Shown piece by piece: positions 41,681 through 54,520 of a stretch of DNA of 64,000 nucleotides (positions are counted from its first letter, which is position 1; every line of letters begins with the position of its first letter). The notes below the pieces were generated by a model. It saw only the letters and a program-made list of their open reading frames with translations. It searched no databases and had not been told where the DNA came from. This stretch comes from Ascarosepion bandense. Lineage: Eukaryota > Mollusca > Cephalopoda > Sepiida > Sepiidae. Where the stretch lies: contig JBBBDQ010001918.1 of NCBI GenBank assembly GCA_037127315.1, positions 4,850,001-4,914,000 of the forward strand. The letters are read 5' to 3'. The position numbers were made by a program, and so were the translations under genes.

Positions 41681-41819
41681 GATTGAAAGAAGAAAGTAAG
41701 AAGAAAGTATATTAAAAACAATTGAGTAGATAGAAGAGCAGAAAAAACGAAAGTAAGAAAGAAAGAAACGACGGTTAAATCTTAGCAATCTCTTTATGAA
41801 CTTGCTTCTTAATTTAACT

Positions 41820-42075
41820 TTATCACATCATATCCACCCCCATGCAAAACAGTAAAGCAACTAAGACACAAGCGTTTTCTCTGTGTGTGAAAGGATAAGA
41901 ACAAAGACAATATTTACGAAAGGAAACAATAGAACGGACAGTGGATAACGATTAATATTTCTTTTGAATTTTTCAAAAACTTGATTGGGAATGAAAAACC
42001 GGTAAGAGAGTTCCATAAGTGAGAATAGCGAGGAAGGAAGTGTCAGCGTAGAACCTACGTTTACTTCTAGCTAAT
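41820..42075 (-). mobile_element. LINE 3' fragment
   Basis: Decayed 3' UTR and tail of the main LINE (CATGCAAAACAGTAAAGCAA near 41842, GAGAGTTCCATAAGTGAGAA near 42006), minus orientation. Confidence 0.55.
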
Positions 42076-42099
42076 TCAAGTATGAATTGTTTTATACCT

Positions 42100-42690
42100 T
42101 GCTGTCAGACTAGTCTGTCATTTAAGTGATACACGCTTTGGGCGATCATGACTAGAAAGAGATTATCCCGCAGCAGGTTGCCATTGCTTTCTGCGGTAGA
42201 CTGGTTGCCGGCCAAGGCCATAGAACACAATATGTCCTGTAATTTGACTCATAGCTAAAGGGAGAAGATATGTATTATATTGTTAAGTAGTAATTATAGG
42301 GGGATCAGTTTATTGCTTCACAACAATAGAAAACCGATCCCTCACTTTATGACCAGTAAAAGTCTTAATCATGTTTCTGTTATATTCAGTCAATCAGTTA
42401 AGTGCCATACGTGATACACGCTTTGGCGATCATGTCCCGAAAGAGACATGGCTGACTGGGCAGAAGATTATCCCGCAGTAGGTTGCCATTGCTTTTTGCG
42501 GTAGACTGGTTGCCATCCAAGGTTATAGAACACAATATGTCTTATTATGTAACCCATAATTGGAGGGAAGAGTCGGATTAATATTTGTCCCAAGCGTATA
42601 ACTGAATGCGAGGAATTCAACTGGAATTCGAACTCGACACCCCGATTTGTCGTTCCGAGCCGATATCCGCTGCACCACAACGCTTGAATT
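42100..42690 (-). mobile_element. Dimeric SINE-A (minus strand)
   Basis: Head at 42690-42600 (CGTTGTGGTGCAGCGGATAT), first body to ~42390 with hairpin CATGTCTCTTTCGGGACATG, linker with GGGGGATCAG...ACCGATCCCTC (42298-42345), second headless body to ~42110. Same architecture as at 3.9, 34.1 and 54.9 kb. Confidence 0.85.
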
Positions 42691-42754
42691 TATAAAGTCT
42701 AGGTTTATTTGAAAAAAAAAAAGAGAGAGAGAGAGAGTACTAGATTGCTATGTG

Positions 42755-43245
42755 GTGTCTGTTCTTCAATGAGGCAGTGAATGCTGGACAATCTCCTTAG
42801 AGATAAAGGAGAGACTTGAAGCAACTGAAATGAGGTTCTACAGAAGAATGCTGAGGATGCCATGGGCCGAGCATAGCAACGATGGGATTATGGAGAGGAC
42901 TGAAACGAAAAAGTGACTTATCTTAGCGTCAAAAGAATTGCTAAAGTTTCTAGGATAATTATATGAGGAAGGAGAGCTTGGAAAATTTGATACACGCGGG
43001 ATGAAAATGGATAGGGGCAAGTGACGTGTGACATACTTGATGGGCTTGAGCAGATGAACGGTGGAGCAGAGTTTTGGAGGTGTAACAAGAGAAAGGGTGT
43101 TAAGAACTACAATGGATAGTAAAGATGATTGCCTACATCCTGAAGGGACACAGCACATAGAAGTAGAATAACAAATAGCTGGTGGGGTAAAGAAAGACAT
43201 GGATTCATGCCTTTTGATGTCAGTGTAAAAGTGAATGCAACAGAC
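42755..43245 (+). pseudogene. RTE-like LINE C-terminus, copy 1
   Basis: KERLEATEM-type text at 42800-42835, RRMLR-PW near 42843, then MNGGAEFWRCNKRK-like tail. Frameshifted. Confidence 0.65.
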
Positions 43246-43284
43246 TACATTAGAATCTGACTTATCTGAATCAATCAATCCAGT

Positions 43285-43632
43285 AAAAATATTGTTCTAC
43301 GAAGGATGCTGAGGATACCATGGACAGAATATGTAAGCAACGCTGAGGTTTTAGAGAGGATTGAAACGAAAAGGAAACTAATATTTAACACCAGGAAAAG
43401 GCAGCTAAAGTTGATGGGACGTCTAATGAGGAGAGAGGGCTTAGCGAATCTGATACTTACAGGCCAGATAGAGGGAAAGGGAGACATGGGAAAGCAGCAC
43501 ATAATATAATTGTGGAGTTGGAGCAAGTGGATGTTAGAGTGGGGTATTAGGAGAAAGCGTGTTAAGAGATACTCGGAGGAGAGAGATGTGGAAGACAATG
43601 ATCGCCTACGTCCTGAAGAAACACACAGCATA
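43285..43632 (+). pseudogene. RTE-like LINE C-terminus, copy 2
   Basis: Open frame 43306-43509: MLRIPWTEYVSNAEVLERIE, then RKRQLKLMGRLMRREGLANL and GQIEGKGDMGKQ. In the next frame SWSKWMLEWGIRRKRVKRYS continues. It ends in a (GAA)n run at 43632-43674. Confidence 0.75.
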
Positions 43633-43674
43633 GAAGAAGAAGAAGAAGAAGAAGAAGAAGAAGAAGAAGAAGAA

Positions 43675-43975
43675 TGTACCATTGCGAGGAGTTCATCCAA
43701 ATAATTCCCATAAAAGTATTTATAGAAAAAAGCACAGTGAAGGACTACTTCAGGCACTTTCCCATCGCCACAATAATATAGATGATTCTTCTTTGTATTT
43801 TATCAATCAATTACTCATCTCAGAGATAAATACAAACCAGTGTTCTCATCCTTCTCTTTGACACCCACTGTAACTTGTTCCTCTATTTCATCACTCACCT
43901 CTTATGTAACCCTCTGTGCACCAGTGGCAGTTCTGCCATGCCTGTGGTGAAATGATTAAAAAATGTTTAGTTTTT
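43675..43975. mobile_element. LINE pieces in two orientations
   Basis: 43757-43675 on the minus strand reads CAFFYKYFYGNYLDELLAM (the FYKYFHG...DEL block). 43800-43970 on the plus strand is a 3' UTR with CTTATGTAACCCTCTGTGCA and ends GGTGAAATGATTAAAAAATG. Confidence 0.65.
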
Positions 43976-44298
43976 GAAGCGTTAAAATTAACAAACCATT
44001 TTTAGCTCTAGTTAAAACTACAGAATGTATTTTTTTTAGATCCGTTGCCAATTTGACCTTGTCGTGTTGATCAGATTTATTGTCGAGACAGCAGTAAAAT
44101 GGTTTTGCCATCAGCATAGATACCAAGTTCAGAACTGATGCCACCATTACAGTCATTGAGGAAAATTAAGAACAGAGTATGGTTCACGGTTATAAATCAG
44201 AAGTTCACCAGTGTTAGGACGAAAAGATGTGGTGGATAGGAAATTAAGAATTAAAAGTAACTTTCTTCTTCACTTTTACAAAAATTCACAATGACGTG
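43976..44298. other. Unclassified
   Basis: Parts resemble 49.26-49.5 kb (AGAACTGATG-CACCA and nearby), suggesting a further old repeat, possibly LINE. Confidence 0.35.
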
Positions 44299-44776
44299 TG
44301 AAATCCTGGTTTTGACAAATAGAAAACGGATTGACCATGTGCTGAAAGAAAAAGTTGAAACCGGATTGCGCGAGCAGATGTTAAATTAATTTTCTGACCA
44401 ATGAAAGGGATTTGCAAGACTAAGAAGAGTTAGCGATCTAGTGCAAAAGAAACAAACTAAATGGTTATAAAAGGCGAAAGGAAGGTCAGCCAGACATGGA
44501 AGCAGCAGAGACGATAAGCTAAAATGAACAAGGGAGAAACTTCAAGTCTACCCGGACGGTCGTTCTCTTCTCCTTGTGCTAATTCCTTTTACTTCTTCTC
44601 TATTCTCAACATTTCTACTAAACGATAACATACATACACTTATACTAATATGAACTCTTGATATCCTTAACTTTCTCATTGAACATTAACTTCTACAATT
44701 CATGTTATCATTTTCTATCGATAAATTTCTATTTTAGCATACAAAATGTATATTTTTTATTCTTCTACAAATCCAC
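44299..44776 (+). mobile_element. Candidate solo LTR
   Basis: TGTGAAATCC at the left and AAATCCACA at the right would give TG...CA ends. TATAAAAGGCG lies at 44466-44476 and AATTTC after CGATAAA near 44720. The last 110 bp match 27585-27697. No target duplication was found, so the left boundary is uncertain. Confidence 0.5.
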
Positions 44777-45279
44777 ACATTCCAATCTTTAACGTTGTAG
44801 TGAGTTTGGCTATGTATGACACAAAGCTGAATCAATAAACAATAACCATCTCCCTATAGATTCAAATATATAGAGGAGTGGACGTTATTTATTAATACCC
44901 ATCACTAATACTGGAAGCAAACCACCTCCATACGAAGAAAAAATAATTTCAGTAAATGTACAAAAGCAAAGAAAAGGACTTAATATATCTTCTGCACTGA
45001 CAAGCTTCTTTAACTGGTGCTTCGACTATATATGTTTACTCGTGCTACTAGATTGACATCTAGGTCTGTTGTGGTGTTATTTTTGCAGTGGAGGCTAGTA
45101 TTTGTGCTAAAGTTGGTACTAATAAACGTTAGGAACTTGATATAATATGTGTTACACAGTGTAATCTTGCCAGGTCGCTGACTAACTAACGATTACTATC
45201 GTCCAACATAGACTGACCCTCTTTCCTCTTACTACTCCTACTTAAATTAGGTAGGAGAGTCTATTCACTATAGAATAGG
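44777..45279. other. No recognisable feature
   Basis: Unclassified sequence. Confidence 0.4.
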
Positions 45280-45625
45280 TGTGTTTCTCCATAACAAGGT
45301 CCCACCCTTTTACCGTCAAAATAGTAAATTGCAACCGTCAATTCTACTCTTACAGTTTTTTTTTCTCGCAATTCCCGCCTGTGAAACCCAGTTCCGTATA
45401 CTCGCTTCCCTCATAGCTACAATTCCAAAAAGTTTAAATGCAACATTAGTTGCCATCTTTTAACTCTGTAAGTACCATCCACCTCCCTAAATTCCATCCA
45501 CCATTCTAAACAAGATTACCTTTTGTCCTTACTTTGGCATCCCCTGTAACCCCTTTTTTCTCTCTTATTGTAATCCCCTACACATCAGTGGCGGTCCATC
45601 CCTTTTTAGGACGAAATGAATATAA
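45280..45625 (+). mobile_element. LINE tail and 3' UTR
   Basis: Decayed HPFTVK-IVNCN-QFYSYSFF-like region (45300-45365), a VKPSSVYSLP stretch in place of RLWNSLP, then UTR with CTTATTGTAATCCCCTACAC and ATCAGTGGCGGTCCATCC. Confidence 0.6.
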
Positions 45626-45767
45626 AAAAAATTAGAAAATGAAAGTATTTAATTTTACAACGATTAAAATTATTACTATTTTTAAAAAGTAAAAATTATA
45701 ATAAAAGTATTATAATAAAAATATATTTAAAATGATTTTAATGAATTCTTGTATTAAATGAATCCTA

Positions 45768-46023
45768 GAACCACGCTTCGACGATCATGTTTTTTTTTTC
45801 AATCCATGGCTGACTAAGCAGAAGATTTTCCCGCAGTAGGAGGCCATTTTTTTGTTGCCAACTTGTTGCTAATCAAGGCTATAGAAACAAATATGTCCAG
45901 CTATTGAAAGAAAAAAAAAGGGTAACTTGGGCTAAAGTGAATTCAAAAAATTCCGCTGAAATTCGAACTTATCTCCCCGATTTCTCTTTCTGAGCCGATA
46001 TCCATAAGACCACAACGCACATT
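45768..46023 (-). mobile_element. SINE-A, old copy
   Basis: Head GTGCGTTGTGGTCTTATGGA and body recognisable. The hairpin is replaced by a T run (45789-45800). Confidence 0.8.
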
Positions 46024-46193
46024 CCGTTGGAAATACTGGTATAATTAATATTTACTGTATACGTAATTTTGCAGACAAAAATATATATACTGTTCAATAA
46101 ATTTACGGAGCCGTCTAGACAAATACGAATGCCCACTAATAATAGTAAGAAAAATCTGTCAAGTAAATAAATTAAAAAAACTATTCCTTACCT

Positions 46194-46245
<52 letters not shown>

Positions 46246-46402
46246 GATCTACGTCTTATTTCAGGCACTATACAATCATCCGGTTCTCAAGCACCTGATG
46301 ATTGTACAGTGCATGAAACCCCGAGTCGTGCTATAGACATAGGATACTATGTATATTTAATAGCTCTGTTATATTACACTGACTACACTTCCACTAAGAC
46401 CA
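46194..46402. repeat. (TA)n(TG)n and a short hairpin element
   Basis: TA/TG run to 46245. Then GCACTATACAATCATC (46265-46280) faces GATGATTGTACAGTGC (46297-46312), 15 of 16 paired. ACCCCGAGTCGTGC follows, as in the foldback at 18.3 kb. Confidence 0.7.
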
Positions 46403-46493
46403 AACAAATATTTATGTATATATACGTGTACTAGCGTGTATATGTGTACGTATATTTATTGATATCCATATATATTTATGCGTGTGAGTGTGT

Positions 46494-47290
46494 ATTAGGT
46501 TGTTACAAAAGTAATGGCCGAGTGCAGAAACAATTTCTTTTCTTGAAAAACTAACAGTAAAAGTGTTGAAATTAGTCAAAATACGATCTATGCACCTCTG
46601 CCATCCATCAACGAGATTATTTATTTCTCTGTGATGCAACAAAATCTTTGAATGCCGTTTTGATCTCTGGTTTGAACCTAAAAGCTTTACCATTTCAAAT
46701 GTGCTCAAGTGCTTAAAAATGATAGTGGGTGACATCAATTGCAGACGATCAGACAGTCACTATAATCTTTTGCTGATGTAACTTTGCCTTTCTGAAATGT
46801 CTGGGGAACTCATCGCGACCAAACTATTGACATGATCGTTTGCGGTTATCATGAAGCATCTACTTCATCCTAAGTGACTATTCGGTCAAGAAAGTGATCA
46901 TTAGTGTTACACTGAAAGAGCTATTCAAAACAGTTTTTAATTTTCATTGATATCACGAGGAACCCATTTATCATGCTTTTTTCACTCTGCAAATTGCGGG
47001 AAACTGTTCCGTGCTGGTACCAAGCGTCCGAGACATTTCTCTGACACCTTGACATGGGTTTTGCTCAACAACTGCTTGCAATTTTTCGTTGTCAAGACTG
47101 TATGACCGTCTTCTATATTTTTCATCTTCAAGACCCTTATCACTAGCACGGAATTTTTGGAACCACCTTCGTACGCTTCGGTCACTTGTGGACCCATGTC
47201 TCCATGCTTTGTTGATATTGGCAGAAATTTAGGAGGCAGTGTGCTAAGTTTGTACTCATGTTAACGAAAAATCATGTTTTGTCATGTAAT
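46494..47290 (-). pseudogene. mariner-type transposase remnant
   Basis: The plus-strand left end TTAGGTTGTTACAAAAGTAA is a typical mariner terminal sequence. The minus strand holds transposase pieces: an HVKVSEKCLGRLVP-like region, CFE-LFQCNTNDHFLDRIVT followed by the degenerate D-E block (position of the CDEKW-like motif), and FKDFVASQRNK further on. Many stops. The far inverted end near 47290 is not clearly recognisable. Confidence 0.75.
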
Positions 47291-47461
47291 TAAGAGCTTC
47301 TATACTTCAAAAATATTTCTGTCTAAAAATAAGTTAAACATTATTAAAGAGCACACATTAGTTATTATACGAAAATTCACCTCATATATACCGTAAATAC
47401 TTTTTAAGAATGGCTTTTCAAAACAGAATATTTCATGCGTACATTATTTTAATATACAACC

Positions 47462-47515
<54 letters not shown>

Positions 47516-48654
47516 CATGTATGTATGTATGTATATATATCACTTTCCCTTTATGTTTTTGTGCGTCTGCCTATTTGCGAAGAATGAACTTTTACCTATC
47601 TTGTTTGTCCGAGTTGGGTTAATTTAAACCTGTCCTCGAGTTGGAATCATAATATCTAATGAGTTCTAAAGAAATGGATATTTCGGATTACTTAAATATG
47701 TACTAAGTGGTTATTTTCAATGCGAAACGTATGCACTCAATTCCTCATTCTGAAATTGCTTCATTGTATTTTGTGAGGATCGTATTCGTCATGTCACGCA
47801 TGAAACAGGTAAATATCTGCGTAAATAAAATTTTCCATACACACGCCTCTATACGCTGCATATGTGGAGGTCTGCCTAGTCGAAATGTTGCGTGCGCCTT
47901 ATTTAAAATACATAGATTAGTAGATATAGATATGTGCGAAGAGATATACCGTATAGTACGTATAAGCGTTTCTGTGCTTGAGATTATATGACCATGCATT
48001 TCATAAAGAATAAACTCAGATACTTTAAAACTATATTTCTTCCCTACGCCACACTGAATGAAACGTTAAAACTGACATGCGATTCCATCGATATTTTTAA
48101 TTGACGTTTTAGCATTTGAAAAAAGACGATTACTATTTGGCCTAAGGGATTAAAAATTTATATTTTTACTCATGAAAGTAATTATAATTATGGTTTTCCT
48201 TCTATAAAAAAAAATTAAAGAAAAGGAAAGTAAAACTGGACGGACATAATTTAGATTAATGCAAAAGTTTAGGAGTTCATTGTGGACCTATCCTAAAAAA
48301 AAATCCTGACCGTACTACTCCCGAACATTCGACAGTAAACATGTCTGATTTGGAGCTCCGGGAGATGCTTTGTAACACTCGCTATCATGTCAATATTTGC
48401 TTTTTCTAATCCATGCGTTACCAACTTTTAATTATAATATATTAAACGATGAACAATTTTGACAGATTTTGGCGTCATTCTGTGTGTGTGTGTGTGTGTG
48501 TGTGTGTTTTTGTCCAAATTCGTCATTTTTTTACTTATGACAAATCTTGAAAAAACACTATCTAAAATTCAACTATCAAAGAATGATTTATCTGACTACG
48601 GAGTACCGAGAAGGAATCGAACTTTGAATAACTGCTAAAATAATTCCTCCCCAC
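47291..48654. other. Mostly unclassified; (TA)n at 47468-47510, (GT)n at 48480-48507
   Basis: AT-rich DNA. The frames 47707-47999 overlap on both strands without a motif, although one minus-strand stretch has a His/Cys spacing that I could not assign. Confidence 0.4.
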
Positions 48655-49265
48655 GATTTCTGCTGTTACACCCTGCAATCCTCGTTCTGTCATCCACCTG
48701 CTCAGGCCCTTCAAATATGTTATCCGCTGCTTTCCTCAGTCTCTTTTCCCCACTATCTGGCCTGTTAGTATCAGGTTCTCCAAGCCCTCCTTCCTCATTG
48801 CATGTCCCAGGAACTTCAGTTGTCTCTTCCTGATGCTCAGTATTAATTTCCTTTTCGTTTCCATTCTTTCCATAACGTAATTATTGCTCATTCTCGATCC
48901 ATAATATCAGCAGCATCTTTCTGTAGAATCACACTTCAATTGTTTTAAGTTTTTCCTTTATCTTTGATGATATTGATCAGCATTCACTACCATATTGAAG
49001 AACTGACATCACATAGTAATCTAGTACTCTCTTCTTTGTTTCTAGTGAAAGTTTCCTGTGTCTTAATATTTTACTCAGCTTCTGGAACGCGTCCTTTGCC
49101 ATGCCAATTTGCCTTCGGATCTCTGTGTCGCACTTTCCGTTTTCTGTTAGAATACTTCTCAGATATTTGAAATTTTTTTACCTGCTTGAATTTAATATCC
49201 CCCACTTATATTTGGCATTTTGGGCTGCTTCGTTTTGCTGATGACTATTCATTCGGTTTTGGTGC
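48655..49265 (-). pseudogene. RTE-like LINE C-terminal region
   Basis: Longest RTE-like remnant in the window. On the minus strand in order: FKYLRSILTENGKCDTEIRR (49165-49105), IGMAKDAFQKLSKILRHRKL, VLDYYVMSVLQYGSECW-like, KIKEKLKTIE, then a EINTEHQEETTEVPGTCNEE-like segment. The CDTEIRRRI-MAK-AF--L blocks are typical of RTE-type RT C-termini. Broken by shifts. Confidence 0.8.
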
Positions 49266-50090
49266 CGTTAAAAATCATAAGCCATTTTTGACTCTTAGTT
49301 AACGAACACCAAATCGGAGGTCAGCTCTTAGTTTTAAGTGTCGGGCCCATCAAACTTCCTATAAAGACATCAGTAATTATATCTGTATTCAGCATACATA
49401 CTATGTTGAGAACTGATGACACTGGGGGAACTCGTTGATGAAAATAAGAAACAACGCAGGTCCAATGATAAAAGCTATAAGGGAAACCCGTATACATATG
49501 AAAGGGTCTGAAAGCGTGGCTGTTCAACACGAATTTCATTGCCTGGAATACAAAAAAAATAGATTGGTGTAAAAAGTCTCAAACATTTTTTTTTAGTCTA
49601 TAAGCCGTTTCTCTTCATGATGTGAACGATCATGGTACTCCATATTTTCCTGTCCGTTGTAGCTCTTAGTGATATTAGTCTTAATGTTATTCTTCACAGT
49701 TCTCGTTCTACCATCAATTTACTCATGTTCACTCCAAGAATAGCCAGGGACGATATATGCTACTCCCGAACGACTGACAGTGAATGGGACTGATTGGGCA
49801 GTGCTTTGTGACCCTTGCTATGATACCAACATTTAATTTTTTCTACCCATATTTATTATAAGCTAGTAATTAAACTAAGAACAATTGACTATTAAAGGAT
49901 GAAAACTTTTATAGAATTTTGACATCATTCTGCTGCCTTTTTTACCCATATCCGTCAAATTCTTTTGCGCATGGTAATTCAGGAAAAAACTATCTAAAAT
50001 TTACTATGTTTTATCCATAAGTTGAATGTGTTGAAATTCTTCAACGTTTTAACAATATATATATAGTTTATTGTCTATTAAACGATGAAC
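49266..50090. other. Unclassified; old LINE remnant possible at 49300-49560
   Basis: No confident domain. Minus frame 49321-49539 resembles nothing I can name. Confidence 0.35.
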
Positions 50091-50094
50091 AATT

Positions 50095-50410
50095 TTGTCT
50101 ATATTTCTGAGATGAGGTAGTATTTACAGTATTTACATTATTCGGACTATTGTCCTCATCTTGGCTGCCATTTTTACGACGTTTAATAATAGATCATTCT
50201 ATTTGAATATATTTCTGAGATGAGGTAGTATTTACAGTATTTACATTATTCGTTCCATTGTCCTCATCTTGGCTGCCATTTTTACGACGTTTATTTAATA
50301 ATAGATCATTCTATTAGAATATATTTCTGAGATGAGGTAGTATTTACAGTATTTACATTATTCGGACTATTGTCCTCATCTTGGCTGCCATTTTTACGAC
50401 GTTTCAGCCG
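50095..50410. repeat. ~110-bp tandem repeat, three units
   Basis: CTGAGATGAGGTAGTATTTA recurs at 50107, 50215 and 50327. Each unit ends TTTTTACGACGTTT, and CAGCCGTTGTACGCCCCGGC follows the last. This is the inverse of the long unit next to the 55-bp minisatellite at 24.07-24.29 kb (ACGGCCGAAACGTC; CCTCATCTCAGAAA). Confidence 0.9.
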
Positions 50411-50962
50411 TTGTACGCCCCGGCCTTCTTTCGGTGTTTGGAATTGGAACCGCTGAATTAACATTGTCAATTGCATTACCAAAAAGATTATGTTGGAAAG
50501 TAAATATGCTTTCTTTCATTAGTCAGCTGGTAGAATTACATAGATTTATATTTATCGATTAATTGTATCTACTAAAGTCATACATGCGATGTCCCCGAAC
50601 TGATGTCATGATTTCAAAATTTAGTTATTCAAAAACCGTTTTATCACTCTCATTAGGATCGTAGTGACACAAACATGTAATGCAATTTTAGCTGCATTCA
50701 CAGCTTCCAGGTTTCAAAGTTTCCTTCTCCTAGTCTGGTTGCCACCCAATACTATAGGATCCTGTCTATCCTTTTTATTTTTCCATGGCTGGATAGAGAA
50801 TAGATGGCTTCTTACCTTTCTTTAGACGATTATCATGTGAGATGTGCTGAAGATGAAAGCACAAAAAGAATTCAAAGAGAGAAAAACGTCCGAACATTAG
50901 AAAGTAATTAATAACATCTATCTTTCTATTGTATATATCCTAACGTTTTTCTTTTTTTTTTC

Positions 50963-51005
<43 letters not shown>

Positions 51006-51799
51006 AAATAAAGAAAGAAATACTGGATAGCCATATTTCTTTCTTTTCAATTTATATATCCAGTTTTTCTTTCTTTTTTTCATCTATATATATCCAGTAT
51101 TTATTTATTTCCCATCGATATATATATCTCGTATTTCTTTTTTTTGTTTCAATCTCTATATATCTAGCATTTTATTTATATATATATATATATTAAAAAC
51201 AGAAAAATGTGTTGTTCTAACAGGAGAAATAGATGTAGAAGATAGCGAGAAGTCGTGATCGTCTTGTTTAAAGTGTTGATTTATTGTTATTATTATTATT
51301 AATATTACTTGTTTCATTGTAAATATATTAAGTGTCCATAATGGTATTTGTGTCTTTACACGTGTCTCGAATCTAAAGTTGACTCTCTTCAGGCAAATAA
51401 ACATGTGACTTTACATATCGAGATCTGTTTTTCGTTATGACGGTCTAAAATACCGTGTATATATAAATACGTGGTCGGTGGTCATGTCAGAAAATTAATA
51501 TGCATGTGTTTGTTGGTTGGTTTCCTTCTTTTTTTTACACTCGTTTGTTAAATCTCGTCTATTTTGGAAATCATTCACATTTCGCTGGCTAGAAAACTTT
51601 TTTTTACACTGACTTGCTAAATTTGATTTCGTCTTTATACTTGAAAATTGTTTTCAGCTATTTTGATTAAGTTGTACGTGTCATCAAGTTATTTTTGTTG
51701 TTTTTGCAGTACGAAAGTACTATTTTTTGCAACGGTTTTTTTTTTATCAGGTTTGAATTTAGTGCATCTGTGTGCGTGTCTTAGTTTTGTTAAGGGAAA
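50411..51799. other. Unclassified, with (TA)n at 50970-51003 and 51178-51192
   Basis: 50725-50810 is a possible very old SINE-A body (TGGTTGCCACCCAATACTAT). 51000-51190 has a loose repeat of TATATATCCAGTATTTCTTT. Otherwise nothing. Confidence 0.4.
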
Positions 51800-52345
51800 G
51801 GTTTTATGTTTTTATAAATATTTCTTCCTGCATCATGAACAAGACATAGTCTGCATTTTGGTAGATAGGCATTATTATGAATTTACCTCCACTGCATTGG
51901 TGTAAGCGTTGAGAAATGTAAAATTTCCTGCTATTGGCTAGTTTAATGTTACTTCTGTGCAGGGCTACTCTTTTATTCAGGCTTTGTGTCACCCTCCCAC
52001 GTTTATTTTTGCGCATTCATTTCATTTTAGAGCATGAATTATGTTTTTAGAGTTACAGCTAATATTTGTTTTTATTTTAAATGTTTACGAACTTGTAGTG
52101 GTTTCCTTCTATTATTTTGTTGCATACGCCACATCTTTTTTGTTGCATTTTGTGATTCCCAGTGTTGTATGTTGCTCGAATATTGATGAAGTTAGTATGT
52201 TTTCCAAATTTTGGGGTCGGTCTTTGCTTTTGATTATTTAAGATTTCTTTTATTTTCTTGTTGAGTAATTCTATGAGACTTTTTATCTTTGTAAATAATT
52301 CAGGGTTGCTTTTTTGTGTATGGAAAACATTATGCATACCAGATC
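51800..52345 (-). pseudogene. Penelope-like element C-terminus with GIY-YIG domain
   Basis: On the minus strand the frame from 52337 encodes ELFTKIKSLIELLNKKIKEI, RPTPKFGKHTNFINIRATYN and KRCGVCNKIIEGNHYKF. It continues in the same frame past stops as TNISCNSKNIIHALK-NECAKI, then in another frame KRVALHRSNIKLANSRKFYI. The Cys pairs (CGVC; C-SKNIIHALK--EC) followed by a GIY-YIG-like region with RVALHRSNI are characteristic of Penelope-like C-termini. Upstream, CCTGATGAAGGCCTAGTGAC (minus) may be terminal-repeat sequence of such elements. Confidence 0.7.
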
Positions 52346-52570
52346 AAACATCAACTTATTATTTATTAGCGGATTATTGTCATCAACGTTTTTGTTACCA
52401 CAACATTTTTACCACAACATGTCACTAGGCCTTCATCAGGTACTTGCCGGTCTGATAAACTCATGGAAATTTCAAACTGAATCATTTATTTCATTTACCG
52501 GGGTAATTTGTAATCGTCGCATGTTCCTGTCTAGGGATAACTCCTCTAGTTCTTATTTTTAGTACTGCTC
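52346..52570 (-). other. Possible Penelope-like flanking sequence
   Basis: Minus-strand text with GTACCTGATGAAGGCCTAGT and repeated TTGTGGTAA. No frame. Confidence 0.35.
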
Positions 52571-52576
52571 AGTTAA

Positions 52577-52578
52577 GC

Positions 52579-52611
<33 letters not shown>

Positions 52612-52622
52612 TGAAGGGGATG

Positions 52623-52695
<73 letters not shown>

Positions 52696-52778
52696 TGAAC
52701 AAAATAAGATAGATAGATAGATAGATATGAACAAAATAAGATAGATAGATAGATAGATAGATAGATATGAACAGAATG

Positions 52779-52819
<41 letters not shown>

Positions 52820-52842
52820 TGAACAGAATGAGATAGATAGAA

Positions 52843-52901
<59 letters not shown>

Positions 52902-52912
52902 TGAACAGAATG

Positions 52913-52965
<53 letters not shown>

Positions 52966-53003
52966 TGAAGGGGATGAGATAGATAGATAGATATGAAGGG
53001 GAT

Positions 53004-53051
<48 letters not shown>

Positions 53052-53063
53052 TGAACAAAATAC

Positions 53064-53119
<56 letters not shown>

Positions 53120-53129
53120 TGAACAAAAT

Positions 53130-53167
<38 letters not shown>

Positions 53168-53223
53168 TGAGTAAAATAAGATAGATAGATAGATAGATAG
53201 ATAGATATGAACAGAATGAGATT

Positions 53224-53275
<52 letters not shown>

Positions 53276-53385
53276 TGAGCAAAATAAGATAGATAGATAG
53301 ATAGATATAAACAGAATGAGATAGATAGATAGATAGATAGATAGATATGAACAAAATAAGATAGATAAATAGATATAAACAAAAT

Positions 53386-53435
<50 letters not shown>

Positions 53436-53445
53436 TGAGCAAAAT

Positions 53446-53483
<38 letters not shown>

Positions 53484-53494
53484 TGAACAGAACG

Positions 53495-53554
<60 letters not shown>

Positions 53555-53555
53555 G
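52577..53555. repeat. ~980-bp (GATA)n array with ATGAACA-type spacers
   Basis: About 18 (GATA)n blocks are separated by spacers such as TATGAACAGAATGA, TATGAACAAAATAA, TATGAGCAAAATAA and TATGAAGGGGATGA. The 261- and 289-codon minus-strand frames are this repeat. Confidence 0.97.
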
Positions 53556-54520
53556 CTATTAATTACTTTCTAATTTTCGGACATTTTTCTCTCTTGTAAT
53601 TCTTTCTCTTACTTTCATCTTCCCCTCATCTTTTTTCTTTCATTATCTATTTCAATTTCAATCCTTTCTGCTTCATCTCTTTTAAATTTGCATTAAATGT
53701 TTAAAGCCTTCTTTCTTTCTCTTCGCCGTTGTTTTTTTTTATTTTAATTTTCATTGACTTTTTCTTTTTTACTTTCTAATTCAATTTTCATGTTTAATTT
53801 CCCACTTTACCCATCATTTATTTTCAATCTTGTCAAGAATTCCTCTCCTACTTCCAGCTCTATCCGCACGCACCCCAGAGATATCCTAACTCCCATACCA
53901 CTCCATACTCAGGAAGATGCGACAGGGGGGAGGGGAAAAAGACACAGCACTGGCCCCCTCTCTTGCATCTTCTCTGAGTTTGCTTTGGTCGCCATTTTGT
54001 TTCTTGTTCATCATCAACGTTTATGCAGAAAGCATTAAAATTCTTGGATCGCCATTATATTCTTTAATGTCTCGACCAGTGACAGACGAGGTATTTTATG
54101 CCTTTAGTTATTCACCTGTTACCATAGTGACGACTGGCTACGCGTCTATTTCAGCCTTCATTTTTTTATATTTTTTTAAATTCTTTTTCTTTACCATTTT
54201 TTTTTTTTTTGTGGGGAAGCAAGAAAATATCCTGTCTCTATCCTTTTAATGTTCAAGCTACAAAATCTCACACTAATCCAAATCACTAAACTCCAACGTC
54301 TTCAAGCGTTATTTTTTGTTAATTTTATTCATCTTTTCTTCTGTTTTTAATTTAAAGTTTATAACATTCTGTCCGGTTTTTATAGAACTAATGTCAGTGT
54401 ACTTCTTTATAAACTTTCTTTTTATTGGCTTTAATGTAGAACTTCCTCTTTCACTTTAAAGAAATATGCGCCATCTTGTTTCTTGACCCTAAGCACGCCT
54501 CGTTTATTTCTCAATAATAT
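53556..54520. other. Unclassified, pyrimidine-rich in places
   Basis: 53870-54110 is more balanced in composition and may be single-copy DNA; frames there overlap and have no motif. Confidence 0.4.

Noticed and set aside
47745..47999. Possible small host exon (minus strand)
   Set aside because: Opposite-strand frame of similar length and no recognisable domain or splice context.
52569..53442. Frames of 261 and 289 codons (LSIYLSIY)
   Set aside because: Pure (GATA)n translation. The same applies to 8177-8608, 11134-11553, 41224-41721 and 57114-57350.
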